From the NCBI GenBank assembly GCA_905250885.1, contig CAJNOQ010002019.1, forward strand, positions 1-26,873: DNA of 26,873 bases, given 5' to 3'. Of the stretch, positions 7,956 through 19,132 are shown in pieces; position 1 is the first letter of the stretch, and each line of letters begins with the position of its first letter. The notes under the pieces are model-generated. The model did no database searches. It had not been told where the DNA came from and was given only the letters and a program-made list of their open reading frames with translations. Position numbers and translations under genes: made by a program. Source of the stretch: Didymodactylos carnosus (taxonomy: Eukaryota > Rotifera > Eurotatoria > Philodinida > Philodinidae).

Positions 7956-10900
7956 GTAAGTGAAATGAGTATTATCTGATTAACTCAACTTTTCAATTCT
8001 CTGATTATTATTTGAATGGTTTGTGTATAATAATATGAGGTGCCGATCCATAGTAAACAGATTAAATTTTGACTGTGACTGTGTAGAATTATGGAGTAGA
8101 CAGTTCTCCATTTCACTGAACTTTTAGTTTTGATCTGTATGACAGTAATTTGTGAACCTTCTAGGACAGTTCCTTATATACAATTTAAATTTCTCTGGTA
8201 GAAAGTAGAACCTTTCGTATACTTTATGCGTTTTTCAAAGAGCGCTAATTTTTTCAGATAAAATTCGTTTTTCTCGTTCAAAAAACATTTTTCAGCAAAA
8301 CAAATGTGATATTCATAATCAGCACAATGAACTGCATCGCCTAAAGTATAACACAGCAACTTTACAAAAAAGTGTTTTGCAGCCAAACAAGGGAGCAAGG
8401 GTTTCTCTTTAGGATTTCGGACTAAAAGATTTTTTTGAAATTTTGTTCTTCATCGAGATAGACACTACTAATGAACCAAACAAAGTGGGCAAAACAGTTA
8501 ATTCAGCTAGAAAAATCCAGAATGCTTATGCTTGCCCTTTTCTGCTCTATGTGCAATCATCGTCTTTCTTCTTTTGTGTTCGTTATTATTTTTCTCTCTT
8601 TATTAGAAACAATGGAGTTAGGTTTTGAAAAATTTCGTTCATACATATGTTTCCTTTTAGTATCAGACGAAACCACGACCACAATCGAGCAGGTTTTTTG
8701 CTGTAACACAACCTTCACGCATGTTGAAACATCAAACTGTAATGTCATCAAATATTCGTCCATTACTAACTCCATCTCTCGAGCAACAATCTGTGATAAC
8801 AACCACAGAAGTTGAACCACTTGCAAATAGTTGGAGAAAACAAACTACTTTACCATCGAATGGAAATACAATGTATCGAACTCAACAGTCACAACTAGCA
8901 GCGAGAGCACATGTGTCAGCTATTCCACCTTCAATTTCACGTTCAGACTCGTTCATCAGATCAAGTCCTGAACCACAGGACTCGTCTTCTGTTAACACAA
9001 CTAGTACATCTGGTAAATATCTGAGATTTCTTTCCCTTTTTGTCTTTATTGCATTTTCATTTTTGCTACTACAGTTCCTATTGGTATTCAAATATTTTGG
9101 CTAATGCCGAATTGTGATGCACATATCATTGATCTACTATTTAGTAATCAATCTAAATGTTTCGGTGGTCCAATTGAAGAACAGACGATTTATAAACATT
9201 TGGGTGTTGCTTCAGTAGTATATAAAAACCACTTAAGTAAGTGAACTATTCTATTTTAATTTATTTCTTTTGTCAATATTTTCTTTTATTTGTAGCTGCA
9301 GTAGAAGTTGTAACGCACGGCCCGGTGACCTTTCATGATTTTGTCTTTCATACACGTTTGCTAAAGCGTACACTAGATACACGTGTTATTTATTTTTCAA
9401 ATTTACCACAAGATGAAGAAGAAAGACTTAAACTGTATATTAATGCTGTATCACCACTAGAAAATAGTTTAGAAATCAAATTTTATGATAGCAAAATTAC
9501 AGCTGATAATTATGTAGGAGCACTTGTTCAGTTTGAGAATGATATTGGTAAGCAATACTTTTTTTCTTCGTATGTGAATAATCCTGTGAATGATTTTTGT
9601 TCGTTTTAGATTTTAACCAAATTGTAAAAAATATCGAAAATCGTCCACGTTGTCACAATCGTCTTGTCAAATATAGACAGTTATATAAACCGGAAACATT
9701 ACTGGTTGAATATGATGACGAAAAAAGTGCCGATGATGTGAAAACATTATTTTTAAATGATCACCGAATATTTCATATTAAAATTCATGAATGTTGCGCA
9801 TTTGTTCATTTTTTCAGTAATGATGGTACGTCTTTGTTTTCTGAGAAAAATTTATATAAAAACTCTTGCTCGTTTTTTTTCTAGATGTTAAAAAATGGTT
9901 ATCTTATCCATTTCCAGCTCATATTCGTCTACAAATAATTTATATTGATATCTATACCCAAAAAGAATTCAACGACTATTTACAAAAACATTTAGAAGAA
10001 ATTAAAATTAAACCCAAACAAATTTATGTTCATAATATACAATTACCAGAAAAAATTGAACAAAAATCAGTACTAATCGAAACAAAGACAAAACAAGAAT
10101 GCTTATCAAAAGAACAAATAGAAGTTTGTAAGCTGGTGATAGAATTCATCTATTCCTTTGCACATATAAACTACTGAGAACTTTTAACTGAACTTTTTTC
10201 CATTAAATGGCGTAGTATTTGTTGTTCAACTGTGCTCAAAAGATTTACTTTTTGTTCTTCCATCTATTCATCTGCAAGTTTTCGAGACGTCTGATCAATA
10301 TGAGACGAGTTACTCTGGCTCTCTGGCATTTTTATTTTTTATCTTCATACTAACAGTTATTTTCTTGTTCTTGCTTTTTTAGGTAATACAGAAGTACCCA
10401 AAACACCATCACCGCCACAACTCGTAGCACCGCCTCCATTGATCAGTAATTCTAAACAACAACTCAAGACGGCCGTCAAAAGTAATGATGAAAAATTAAC
10501 TAGCCAACTCTTGACTCAAACAAAAGCCAAAATTATTTCTGATCAAAAGAACACTGTATTGAATACAAATTCAGCATCTCTACTTCAAAAACAGAAATCA
10601 GTTGTGCAAATGTCATCTGCAACAAAATCAGAAAAAATGCTACCTGATACTAAACAGCATTCAGAACTCATAACAAAGCCATCACTATCCAAACAACAAA
10701 AACCGACAGAACCTGTTGTTAAAAAAGAAAATGATAATATTTCGAAAAAAGCTTCGACAATACCATCAACAAAAATTATTCCAAAAAAAGAAAATGATAC
10801 TGTTGTAAATGATAAGCAAATGTCAACAAAATCAACGCTGCAATCCTCAATAGAAAAAAAACAAGATATAAAAACACTACAACCAATGCAATCAGCAATA

Positions 10901-13900
10901 AATAATCAAATTAAAAATGTTACGGTTCAAAAATCAGTTGAAACAAAGACAAAACATTTACCTTTAACTACTTCAACCGTCAAAGAGAAGGAGAACATTG
11001 ATTCATCAGCGACAAAACAGACGCACATTGATTCCAAAGATAGTGATATTGAAAAAGAAGATGAAGCTAACACGACAAGTGGTGGAGACGACAATATGTC
11101 TTCAAACGAATCTTTAGATGAAACAAATGATAATAATGATGAAATTGAATGGCAAAAATGTTTATATAAAAATTTAATGTCAGCAAATAGTGAAATGCAG
11201 CAAAATGGTGGTGGAGATGAAAATCATTTAGAAGCACCATATACATTTTTATATGGTGATGATTATTGTATATCAATGAAAAATCGAAAATTTGCCAATG
11301 CTTTTATTGATTGTTTCCACCATTGTATGGAAAACTCAGTGAATCCCGAACGTATGAACAAGAGTCTGATAAAGTTTCGAACAACAACAGTCACTCCGAA
11401 AAATCCACCTGTTGTTGTACAACAAGAACGAATACAAAAACAAGAAAAAAAGAAAAGAAGAAAACGAAATAGAAAACAGAATAAAAATCAGCAACAAACA
11501 GGTATATTTCTCAAATTTTATGAAAAGATATTTTTTAGATTCAATTTTTCGCTTAACCACAAAAGGCAAGCAAAAATAGCACACTCTACATCATCACTCG
11601 TTCAGTTACACTGAACATCTGGTGAAATAGAATAATGGAGGTGTGAATTTTGAAATATTTGATTATTATACGAATAAAAATATCCAAGTAAAAGTTTTTA
11701 AGTACTTGTACTTGAACTCGAAAAAACCAGTACATCTCTTTTGTTCAGTGAAAGAATTAAAAAATGTTAAAGCTACCTTCATGATCACTTGTAGAGCAAA
11801 AAGAAACGAGTAATGTGGTGGAACAAGTACTAGTAGCCTTGCAAAAAAGAAAAAATGCAAAATAGTAAAATATAATTTTAATAATAGCATAACTTTTTGT
11901 TAAACATAATAACTATTGCATTTTACTTTTGCAATGTTTTTAGTCCTATTCATTCTTTTTTATTATTCGTCAGCTATTTGTTGTAAAACACTAAAATTAA
12001 GTTAATTGTGCTTATATATATGCTTTTTGCTATTTAATACTCAAGCCAATGTTAATCAAGCAGCGCACCTATTTTTTCATCGATCAAGAGTATGCTAAGT
12101 TCTTGCTTTCTAAACGTTTTCACTCGGTATTGTGCTACCAGTACGCTAAAACAAGAAAACGTTTTATTTGTGACGTTGTTATGTAACTATGACTTTTGAT
12201 CGCTGTCTGCTTTGTATCAAACATGTTAGCTTACAAAACGTTAGATTTAGATTGGTAATTAAATATGCCATAGCATTCACTTAGACTTAGATGTACATAA
12301 TTATATAGTACATACCTGTAATTATTCTTATGATAGTCATCCGTTTATGAAATTTGTTTTTTTTTAAATATTTTTAGTGACAGACAAACATTCCGAAGTG
12401 GAAAATTATGGTAATGATGAAGATGATCCAACAAATAATATCAGTGAACATGAAAATCATTTGCCAAATATGCCGCGTGTTGTGTTGACGGATGATTTAA
12501 AACCTGTTACACTTGTTGATCACGATGATTTACAAGATTTAGATGATGATACAAATCAAGCTGAATGGCAAAATGTTGGTAGTAAAAAAAGAAAAGACAT
12601 TAAATTACCATCACAACAACAACGAAGACAGAAAGGAAGTGCGCGAAAAAGAAAAACACGTCCCATTCAAACTTTGGAACAACAACAAAAAATGAAAAAA
12701 ACGATGAATGGTAATGGTACAAGTCATCCAACCGATCTAATCATTGATAAAAAAGATATTGTTCAATCAAAGAAAACAGAACAAACGCATCAGGTATTGA
12801 ATGTATTATTTAGCCATTCCAATTGAACTCAAAACAGGAACGCCGCAACAACAGCAGTAGAAAGGAGTAGAAATCCCTCTTCCTGCTTTTTGAAATCTTT
12901 TACTCCCAAATTCGAAATTTTTGCATTGGAAATGAGATCAACAATCAGCACCATCTGGCCTGTGCTAATAATCATAACAGCATGTGGAAACGAAGAGGGA
13001 AAACTTCTCAGATCTGATTTAATGTTGTAATGAGCAATCGTTGATTACTTTCTCGGTTTAAGAGTAAACACCAACCTATTTTCTTGGTTTCATTTACAAG
13101 AAAAATTCTGCTACGACCTTCATTTTGAAAACTTTCCATTCTTCTTGCTTTCTTTTACTAATTTGGCTCCCAAATCCTGCGGTATAAAGGCTTGACTCTT
13201 CGTAACAAAACGCCTTTGTCCGCTGAGTTTATTCCCAAAGTCGGAGTTTGAGGCTCAGGTTTTCAATGAATTCCCCAGATCATGACGATAAATCAGTACG
13301 TTTTACTCTTAAATTAAAGAAGTTTATGTCTTAGACATAAACTGCGGCTTAATGGAAACAATTAAAACTTGGGAAAGCGTATTCGAAAAAGCACAACAAC
13401 AGATTTCAGAATGACTTAGTTGTTTTTCACGGTTAAGTGTCTGCAAGTTAGAATAGAAAACAGTTCGGGAAATGAAAAATATGTTTAGTTTTATTGCAGA
13501 AACTATAGCAAAAACTTGAGCACAGGAAGTTTTTTGCAACTAAAACGGTTGTATGTCAAAACTTGCGTATTATTATACAAATCAATATTTACTCTCATTT
13601 TTCAAATTTTTCGATTTACTTCGAAGTCGGACGACCTCCTCTCTGCTTCTTGTACTTCGCGGTGTCCCTCTCAAAAACAATAGACCTTGACCAAAATTAT
13701 TGATGCTTCTTGTAATTGACATACCGATCATTTTTTCAAACAAATATTTCTTCGTTCATCAGCACTGTCTTGCACGTAAAAGACATGCTAGTAATTAACG
13801 CTCATCAGTGCGAATCGATACTGAATTTGATAGACATGCTATTTACTTAGTGTTGATTTAAACTGTTCTCCATCATTTAGCTCTCAATGACCAATATCCA

Positions 13901-16900
13901 ACAACAATCAAAGTTATCTTCACTATCTTCATCAACAGCGCCTCCAAATACATCACTTGAACAACAACTAATCTCACCTCCTGTATCACACGCAACTACA
14001 ATATATATTGATAATTGTCGCGTGCGTGGATTTTTCCATCAAAAATCATTTGAATCATTTAAAACACAATTACGTCAAGTATTTCAAATAAATAGCATTC
14101 ATTTTTCAAAAACAGCTTATACAATAACAATTGACGGACAAAAGTTGTTTGTAGAAAAATGTTTGCATTTTCTAGAAAAAATTGGTGCATATTTGAGAAC
14201 AATGAGTGTTCTACATGACAATTTACCTAAAACTGGTTTCAATTCAATTGTTAAAACATCAACAATAACACACCAAATACCGTATCTTTTTGATAAAAAT
14301 GCTGATTATGATCGTTTATTTTCATCATGTTCTCGTCTGATTGATTGGCAACTAAAACAACATTATGCACAACAATTATGTATTTATTGCAGATCAAAAG
14401 CAAAACAATTAATTATATCCTATTTAGAAATTCCAGATAATCAACAACAAAATAGTATTTTAGGCGAGGCAATCAAACAAAAAGTAACATTACTATTAAA
14501 ACAGTTCATTTATATACCAATATATGTTCCAAACGAATTACAATGTACTAAACGATGGCAATTATTCTTTAAAATCCACCTATATGATCAATCTTCGTTA
14601 AATAAACATGTATTAATAAGAAGAATTTCGAATATAATACAATTGTATGGAATTTCATCATATGTTAGTCAATTACAATTATTAATAACTAAATTTTTAG
14701 ATGCGAATAGATATGAAACAGAAGTGATTGAATCACAACAGGTATAGTTATTTAAAGGCATATTTTAGCAAAAATAGGATATTTAAAAATCTTAACACAA
14801 TTATAACTAAAATTAAACCTTCTAGTATCGTCATCATCAACTGGACTGATTAATTGACAGTTTAGCGATTCTTTATAAAACCATATGCATACACTTTCTC
14901 GAAATTTTACTTTCTCAAATTCTATTCGATTTTATTGATCATAAGAGATAGTTACATTCAAAATCGTCAGTTGACGTTTCTAATGTATTTGTGTTGTATT
15001 TTTACTTGTAGGCAAATGGTCTTCAATCGTTATTTAAACGTGAATTTCGTGAATTAGAATCATCTGATTTATTTAAAGAAGCTGAATTAAAATTTATTTA
15101 TCGTAAAAGATCAAATGATTTAATAATGAAATGTTTTCAAGACAAAATTGAACAAGTTAAAGGAAAAATACAAAAAATGCGTTTAAATTTAAGTACACAT
15201 ACGTATCAAGTTAAATCACAAATAATGAGTAGATATTTTGAAAAATCAAATGATCTTTTACAAATAGCATGTAAGAATAAAAAATAATATATGAGATTCT
15301 AAGAGATTGAAAAAGTGTAGAATATGAATGTCTACTTTCATTGTTTTAGCACAATCAACATGTATAATTACTATTGAGCCAAGAAAAGATTATAGTAAAC
15401 CAGATGGTATGATTCTTGATAATTGAACTTTTTCTTCTATTTGTACTATATGTACCATTTGTCTCCGTTAGAAAGTTTGATAAATATAAAATTAATATCA
15501 AAATCACAAGATAACATTCAAAAAGCATTACGTATGATTAAAGAGACTGAAGCGAGAAATTATTTATTAAAGCGTCTTGAATATACAGAAATCAATGATT
15601 TTACACCACAAGAAGTACGTTCTACAATCCTATCTGAATATTATTCACTATAATTTTCCTTGTTTGAAGGTTCTCAGAGTTGAAAATGAATGTAAACAAC
15701 GTAATGTAACATTTCAAATTGATCAAAAAAATGCTTATATTATTATTGATGGTTTAAATGAAGACGTTATTGAAATTGATAAATACGTCATGGCATTAAT
15801 AGTCGATGTTGTTCGTCGTGATATTAAACTTAGGACAAATACGATAGTATGGTCTTATCGTAATAATATTACGCAGAAGTCAATTGCCTACGATGATAAT
15901 ATGAAAGAACAATTGGAAAAATTTTATTTAGAAAAAAGAGGCGGACTGGTACGTAGTATAATGCTGTGTTATTGTTTTACTCTATATTTGTATTGCATTT
16001 TGGCCTAAATAATAGGTTTCAATTGAAGATACAAATGGAAAACAACATTTATTCGATTTGGATAAAATGGTCGAATTATCAACACCAGGCAATAGTACCG
16101 GAAATTTGACAATAAGCCGAAAAGATTTGAAAAGTATGTAATTGGAAAGGCTGATCATTTAAAAAATATTCTTCTTCTTGCATTAGAATAGAGTTTGAAT
16201 GCAGAGAGACAGTAGCGAATATAAGAGTGATCACTTAGTTGCTATCGCAACTCCTCAAATAAAACGTGTCTATAGATTTCTGCAACAGATCTGCACAGGT
16301 TTTGTTATTTCGAAAATTTGTAATGCAAAAAAAAAGAGAATATAGACAAGGTTTATATCAGAATTCAAGTAGAATTTGTGCAAAATCTGTACAGATCTGA
16401 TGCAGATTTCAGCAGAATTTCAACACATTCTGTGCAAAGAATTTTGTCACAATCTGTAACCGATCTATGGGAGATTTTTGCAGAAGCTTGCGAGATTCTA
16501 AGCAGATGGTTTTATCTTCGGGAAAATGATGCAATTAATGCGCTCATTTCCGGCTCAGTTAAAGGTTGAGCTAAGAATCAGTACACAGCAATTTTATAGT
16601 CACTGTATAGAACCTACTCAGAAGAAAACGTCGTTGAATTTGATACATTTATGAGACAAAACTTTTATCTCATATTTTTTGCGACAGAACCTCAAAACTG
16701 GTTAAAAGCAACTAAATAGCTTAATTTGTGAGAAGACAGTTTATAGTCCTTAACTTTCTCACTTTGTCCGAAATTGCTCTGTACTAATCACAATGTTAAT
16801 TGTTTTAAGTAATTATCTAATAATTAAGTATATAGCAGTTTTAGACAAAACGAAGAAGTTGAGAGATATAAAATTTCTTGCCACAACTGTTTAGTTGCTT

Positions 16901-17933
16901 TTAACCAGTTTGGGGATGACATAAAAACATGATGCATCTATATCTCTTTCTACTTACCCATGGCTACGGGCCTATGCACACCAACTGGCAACTCCTTTAC
17001 TCTTCTATTTCATCTTCATTGACAAAACTCACATGTTTGATAATAAATACTGTCGTACTAAATACATATGACCACGTATTTATCATTTATTTGTGTAGCG
17101 ATAATCTTCCGATGTACCAGCTGAAGTTGGTAAGGAAAATTTCCCTAACATCTCGAATCTCTTCACATGGGTACATTAATATTGTGTTTATGAAACTGTA
17201 AAAGAAATTTGGCTAATGTTATTTTCTATGTTATTCATATTTTTCTCTAGATCAATGCAAAGTTCAGATGCCCGCACATTGGTCACCTATGTCAAATTCA
17301 TGGGCAAAAGTATTGTTAGATAAAAGTGATGCAGAATATCAAAAAATATTAAAAATTGCTAATATGATACCAGCAGGTTGCATATCAGAAGTCTATCGTA
17401 TACAAAATAATCGACTATATCAACAATATTTGGCTCATAAAGAAACATTTTCATCACGTTTTCATGAATTAGATTATGAAAAAATATTATATCGTATTGA
17501 AACAGCAAATTCAACAATAATTGATGACATATGTCAAAATGGATTTAATCGAAGTCATAATGATCCTACGTGTAAGTAGTCACCTTTCATAATCTCTGAA
17601 GTATTACAATTTTCTTTCTTTTCAGGTGCACATTATGGTCATGGTGTTCATTTTTATCGTAAAGCAATTGATATTGATCATAGTCTAACATTGAGTTCAC
17701 GAATGATGATGCACAATAGTCATATGAATGATGGTGAAACGAGTATAAGATGTTTATTTGTTTGCAAAGTGTTAGTTGGACGTATGACTGTTGGTAACGC
17801 ATCAGTAAAGGTTCCACCTCATTCATTCGATTCAACGGTTGATAGTTTGTATTCTCCGGAAATATTTGTTGTTTATCATGATGCTCAATGCCTCCCAGAA
17901 TATTTAATCTTTTATGAAAGTCCGATTTATTGA
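7454..17933 (+). CDS. ZAP/PARP14-like multidomain PARP family protein, predicted catalytically inactive
   Basis: Exons read by eye: 7454-7654, 7734-7955, 8661-9012, 9075-9236, 9296-9547, 9610-9825, 9885-10127, 10383-11501, 12378-12793, 13881-14741, 15012-15270, 15350-15406, 15472-15614, 15670-15948, 16016-16133, 17251-17571, 17626-17933. All junctions are GT-AG with matching phases, giving 5529 nt (1842 residues). Exon 1 could instead end at 7687, adding 11 residues. Domain order: winged helix (1-67), two CCCH fingers (71-108), Gln/Ser-rich linker, RRM-like repeats (about 260-550), charged disordered region (550-1061), KH-like region (1062-1550), WWE-like (1555-1633), PARP fold (1640-1842). 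The C-terminus fits the PARP10/14 group, while the N-terminus is like ZAP/PARP12. The triad reads R1715, H1749, I1820 instead of H-Y-(E/I), so ADP-ribosyl transfer is unlikely; binding of RNA is the likelier role. Most introns are 46-80 bp; six are 255-1117 bp and some of these hold repeats. It could be split in two at the 1087-bp intron 9, but the phases support one gene. Confidence 0.8.
7956..8660 (+). other. Intron 2 of the PARP-like gene (705 bp)
   Basis: The donor GTAAGTG and the acceptor TTCCTTTTAG keep phase 0 (AAA, then TAT CAG ACG). No further exon or repeat was recognised inside. Small open frames at 8174-8398 (-) and 8443-8815 (+) show no family. Confidence 0.5.
9075..10127 (+). 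other. Domain: RRM-like repeats (exons 4-7)
   Basis: Exon 4 gives VPIGIQIFWLMPNCDAHIID; exon 5 has TRVIYFSNLPQDEEERLKLY followed by DNYVGALVQFEND, the beta1 and beta3 strands of an RRM; exon 6 has KPETLLVEYDDEKSADDVKT and CCAFVHFFSND, a second RRM-like unit; exon 7 has QIIYIDIYTQKEFNDYLQKH and PKQIYVHNIQLPEKI. Introns 3-7 are all phase 1 (introns 3-6 of 55-62 bp), so each exon is a symmetrical unit, as expected for exon-duplicated domain repeats. PARP10 and PARP14 carry N-terminal RRMs in the same relative order. Confidence 0.5.
11502..12377 (+). other. Intron 8 of the PARP-like gene (876 bp)
   Basis: The donor after CAA CAA ACA G and the acceptor ATATTTTTAG join in phase 1 (GTG ACA GAC). 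It holds one copy of a 345-bp dispersed repeat at 11559-11902; the rest is AT-rich with nothing recognised. Confidence 0.6.
11559..11902 (+). repeat. 345-bp dispersed repeat, copy 1
   Basis: It runs from ACAAAAGGCAAGCAAAAATA to a shared end near GCATAAC...GTTA. It matches 23662-24008 in the same orientation at about 90% by eye. It contains TTAAGTACTTGTACTTGAAC, a motif typical of hAT subterminal sequence. Both copies keep a minus-strand open frame of 74-75 codons. It sits wholly inside intron 8. Confidence 0.85.
12794..13880 (+). other. Intron 9 of the PARP-like gene (1087 bp)
   Basis: The donor follows CAT CAG and the acceptor CATCATTTAG precedes CTC TCA ATG, both phase 0. No internal exon was recognised. 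A small hairpin (GTTTATGTCTTAGACATAAAC) lies near 13322-13342. Because exon 10 has an early ATG, this is the place where a gene boundary is conceivable. Confidence 0.5.
13881..15614 (+). other. Domain: KH-like/helical region (exons 10-13)
   Basis: The exons encode ATTIYIDNCRVRGFFHQKSF, then HFSKTAYTITIDGQKLFVEK, and later long amphipathic helices (FQDKIEQVKGKIQKMRLNL) and DNIQKALRMIKETEARNYLL. The alternation of short strands and helices resembles the degenerate KH repeats between RRMs and catalytic domain in PARP14-type proteins. No GxxG loop could be fixed with confidence, so this is a weak fold assignment. Confidence 0.35.
15670..16133 (+). other. Domain: WWE-like
   Basis: Residues 1555-1633 contain TIVWSYRNNITQKSIAY, then EQLEKFYLEKR and GKQHLFDLDKMVEL before ISRK. 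This is the W...Y...LE..Y...(Y/F)xxD(F/L)xxM pattern of the WWE domain, directly before a PARP domain as in PARP11/12/13/14. The first Trp (W1562) and the Glu (E1584) are present, but the second Trp is missing. WWE domains bind (ADP-ribosyl) ligands; the missing Trp may weaken this. Confidence 0.55.
16134..17250 (+). other. Intron 15 of the PARP-like gene (1117 bp)
   Basis: The donor GTATGTAATT and the acceptor TTTTTCTCTAG join in phase 1 (A+AT). It contains a stretch of AGATCTG/CAGATTT-rich short repeats (16270-16510) and an inverted-repeat element (16691-16917). An open frame at 16929-17201 shows no family. Confidence 0.6.
16691..16917. repeat. Inverted repeat in intron 15, likely MITE
   Basis: CTCAAAACTGGTTAAAAGCAACTAAATAG at 16691-16719 is matched in reverse by 16887-16915 (TTTAGTTGCTTTTAACCAGTTT core) with a few mismatches, about 170 bp apart. 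It looks like a small TIR element, but the ends and target duplication could not be fixed. Confidence 0.55.
17251..17933 (+). other. Domain: PARP catalytic fold lacking the triad
   Basis: Residues 1640-1842 align along the whole PARP10/14 catalytic pattern: PAHWSPM start, AEYQKI, VYRIQNNRLYQQYLAHKETF, DICQNGFNRSH, YGHGVHFYRKA, FVCKVLVGRMT, STVDSLYSPEIFVVYHDAQC, LPEYLI. At the LYHGT site it reads LYRIE (R1715), at the GxYFA site GVHFY (H1749), and at the third position I1820. The first two invariant residues of the NAD-binding and catalytic triad are lost. Position three is Ile as in mono-ADP-ribosyltransferases. The stop TGA is at 17931. Confidence 0.85.
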
Positions 17934-18453
17934 TTTTTTTTTCTTATTTTTTATGCTTTTTTTGTTTTGCGCTCAGATATAAATTTAAATGAACATATTC
18001 TTCTACATACTGTACATTTTTCTCTCTTTTAGTTCAGAACAGATGTTACGTTTGTGATTTTCTTCTTTAATTGTGTAACTTTGTTTTTGTTTTGTAAACT
18101 GGTGTTGAATCGGTGCGATTTAGTTCAATTTAATATAACTGTCTGTTTTATATTTATAGGTGAACATATAAAGAAAAGCAAACAGTTTATACGTCGTCTT
18201 TTCATTTTTTTTAATGATGTTTTTCTTTTTATCTCGCTTTTATATATTCATATTATTAAGAAATTCGAACAAAGCGAAGGCATGCTGGTGTTACAACGTG
18301 TCAAAAACGCTCTGCAAATAAATCAAGACATAAGTGAATTTTGATAGAGCTTTAATCGACGAATGTGCGTGATATCAAGTCATTGCACAGTTTGAACTCG
18401 TACATGGATTGATAGCATCGAACAACGATTGATTCTATGATGATAGTTAAACG

Positions 18454-18459
18454 AATAAA
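18454..18459 (+). terminator. Candidate polyadenylation signal of the PARP-like gene
   Basis: AATAAA occurs about 520 bases after the stop codon. The stretch 17934-18453 is T-rich and would be the 3' UTR; a frame at 18054-18344 in it is not supported by any motif. Distance and composition make this only a candidate. Confidence 0.3.
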
Positions 18460-18676
18460 ATGATATAACGAAAGTTCTATGTGTGTTCAGTTTCATTCCG
18501 GTTCAAGAAAAGCCTAGTTAACTGAAGTTCATAATAATAATGATACTATGGACATATTTTTGGGGACTCAAATAATGTTTATATTAGGTGACACTCAAAG
18601 ATGTCAAGAGTTGCTTCGTTTACAATATACCCTGATTTTTGTCATCATCTGTTTCTTGAAAATGCTACGTCCGGAT

Positions 18677-19124
18677 TAGGCGTGGGACAGTTCCCGTTTC
18701 CGTTACTAGTAAATGGAACTGGTAACCAGTTACTGTTCCTTCAAATCACCATAATTTTACATCTCTAAGTGGATGTTTATTGCTCTGTAATTTCTTTTAA
18801 TAGTAAAAGGCCCATAGTATAGGAACACTCACATTAAAGGCTGTAGAATAAACATTTCCTATACGTGTATTGTTTCTATGGAAAACATAGCATTATTGTC
18901 TGTGGGAACTGAGCTAGATGAGTTTATTACAGTGTAAAAAACAAGATAGATGAGCATCAACTTTTCTACATCTTGATTATGAAGAAAACGGTAACTGGTC
19001 AACCAGTTCCAGTTCCTAGTAACGGTAACTGATGAGCAGTTCCAGTTAGTAGTAACGGTAACTGATCACCAGTTCTTTTAACCAGTTACTAGAAACAATA
19101 GGAACTGGAACTGTCCCACCCTTA
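18677..19124. mobile_element. 448-bp hAT-type MITE with perfect 8-bp target duplication
   Basis: The left end TAGGCGTGGGACAGTTCC and the reverse-complemented right end TAAGGGTGGGACAGTTCC match at 16 of 18 positions. The flanks carry the identical 8-mer GTCCGGAT at 18669-18676 and 19125-19132. An 8-bp duplication with TAGGGGTGGG-like ends is characteristic of hAT elements. The interior has many copies of GTAACTGG/CCAGTTAC in both orientations and no transposase. It lies between the two large genes. Confidence 0.95.
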
Positions 19125-19132
19125 GTCCGGAT

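Larger units (their letters stand above)
10383..12793 (+). other. Domain: long charged, low-complexity linker (exons 8-9)
   Basis: Exon 8 (1119 bp) encodes Lys/Ser/Thr/Gln-rich sequence with repeated KKEND motifs, then an acidic stretch (DSKDSDIEKEDEA) and ends in a strongly basic run (EKKKRRKRNRKQNKNQQQ). Exon 9 is acidic, then basic again (GSKKRKDIKLP, RKRKTRP). An acid-Trp motif occurs in both (DEIEWQKC, NQAEWQN). It is probably disordered, with nuclear-localisation or RNA-binding basic patches. Confidence 0.65.

Noticed and set aside
8443-8826. Overlapping open frames on both strands just before exon 3 of the PARP-like gene
   Set aside because: They are shadows of intron 2 and exon 3; the exon 3 frame from 8661 is the one that keeps phase with exons 2 and 4.
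11067-11584. Minus-strand frames opposite exon 8
   Set aside because: His- and Phe-rich translations of the complement of a Lys/Gln/Asn-rich exon; shadows.
16929-17201. 90-codon plus-strand frame in intron 15
   Set aside because: It ends before the acceptor of exon 16, has no family motif and would break the phase-1 junction that joins WWE to PARP.
18054-18344. 96-codon frame downstream of the PARP stop codon
   Set aside because: Phe/Ile-rich AT translation without an ATG; better explained as 3' UTR.
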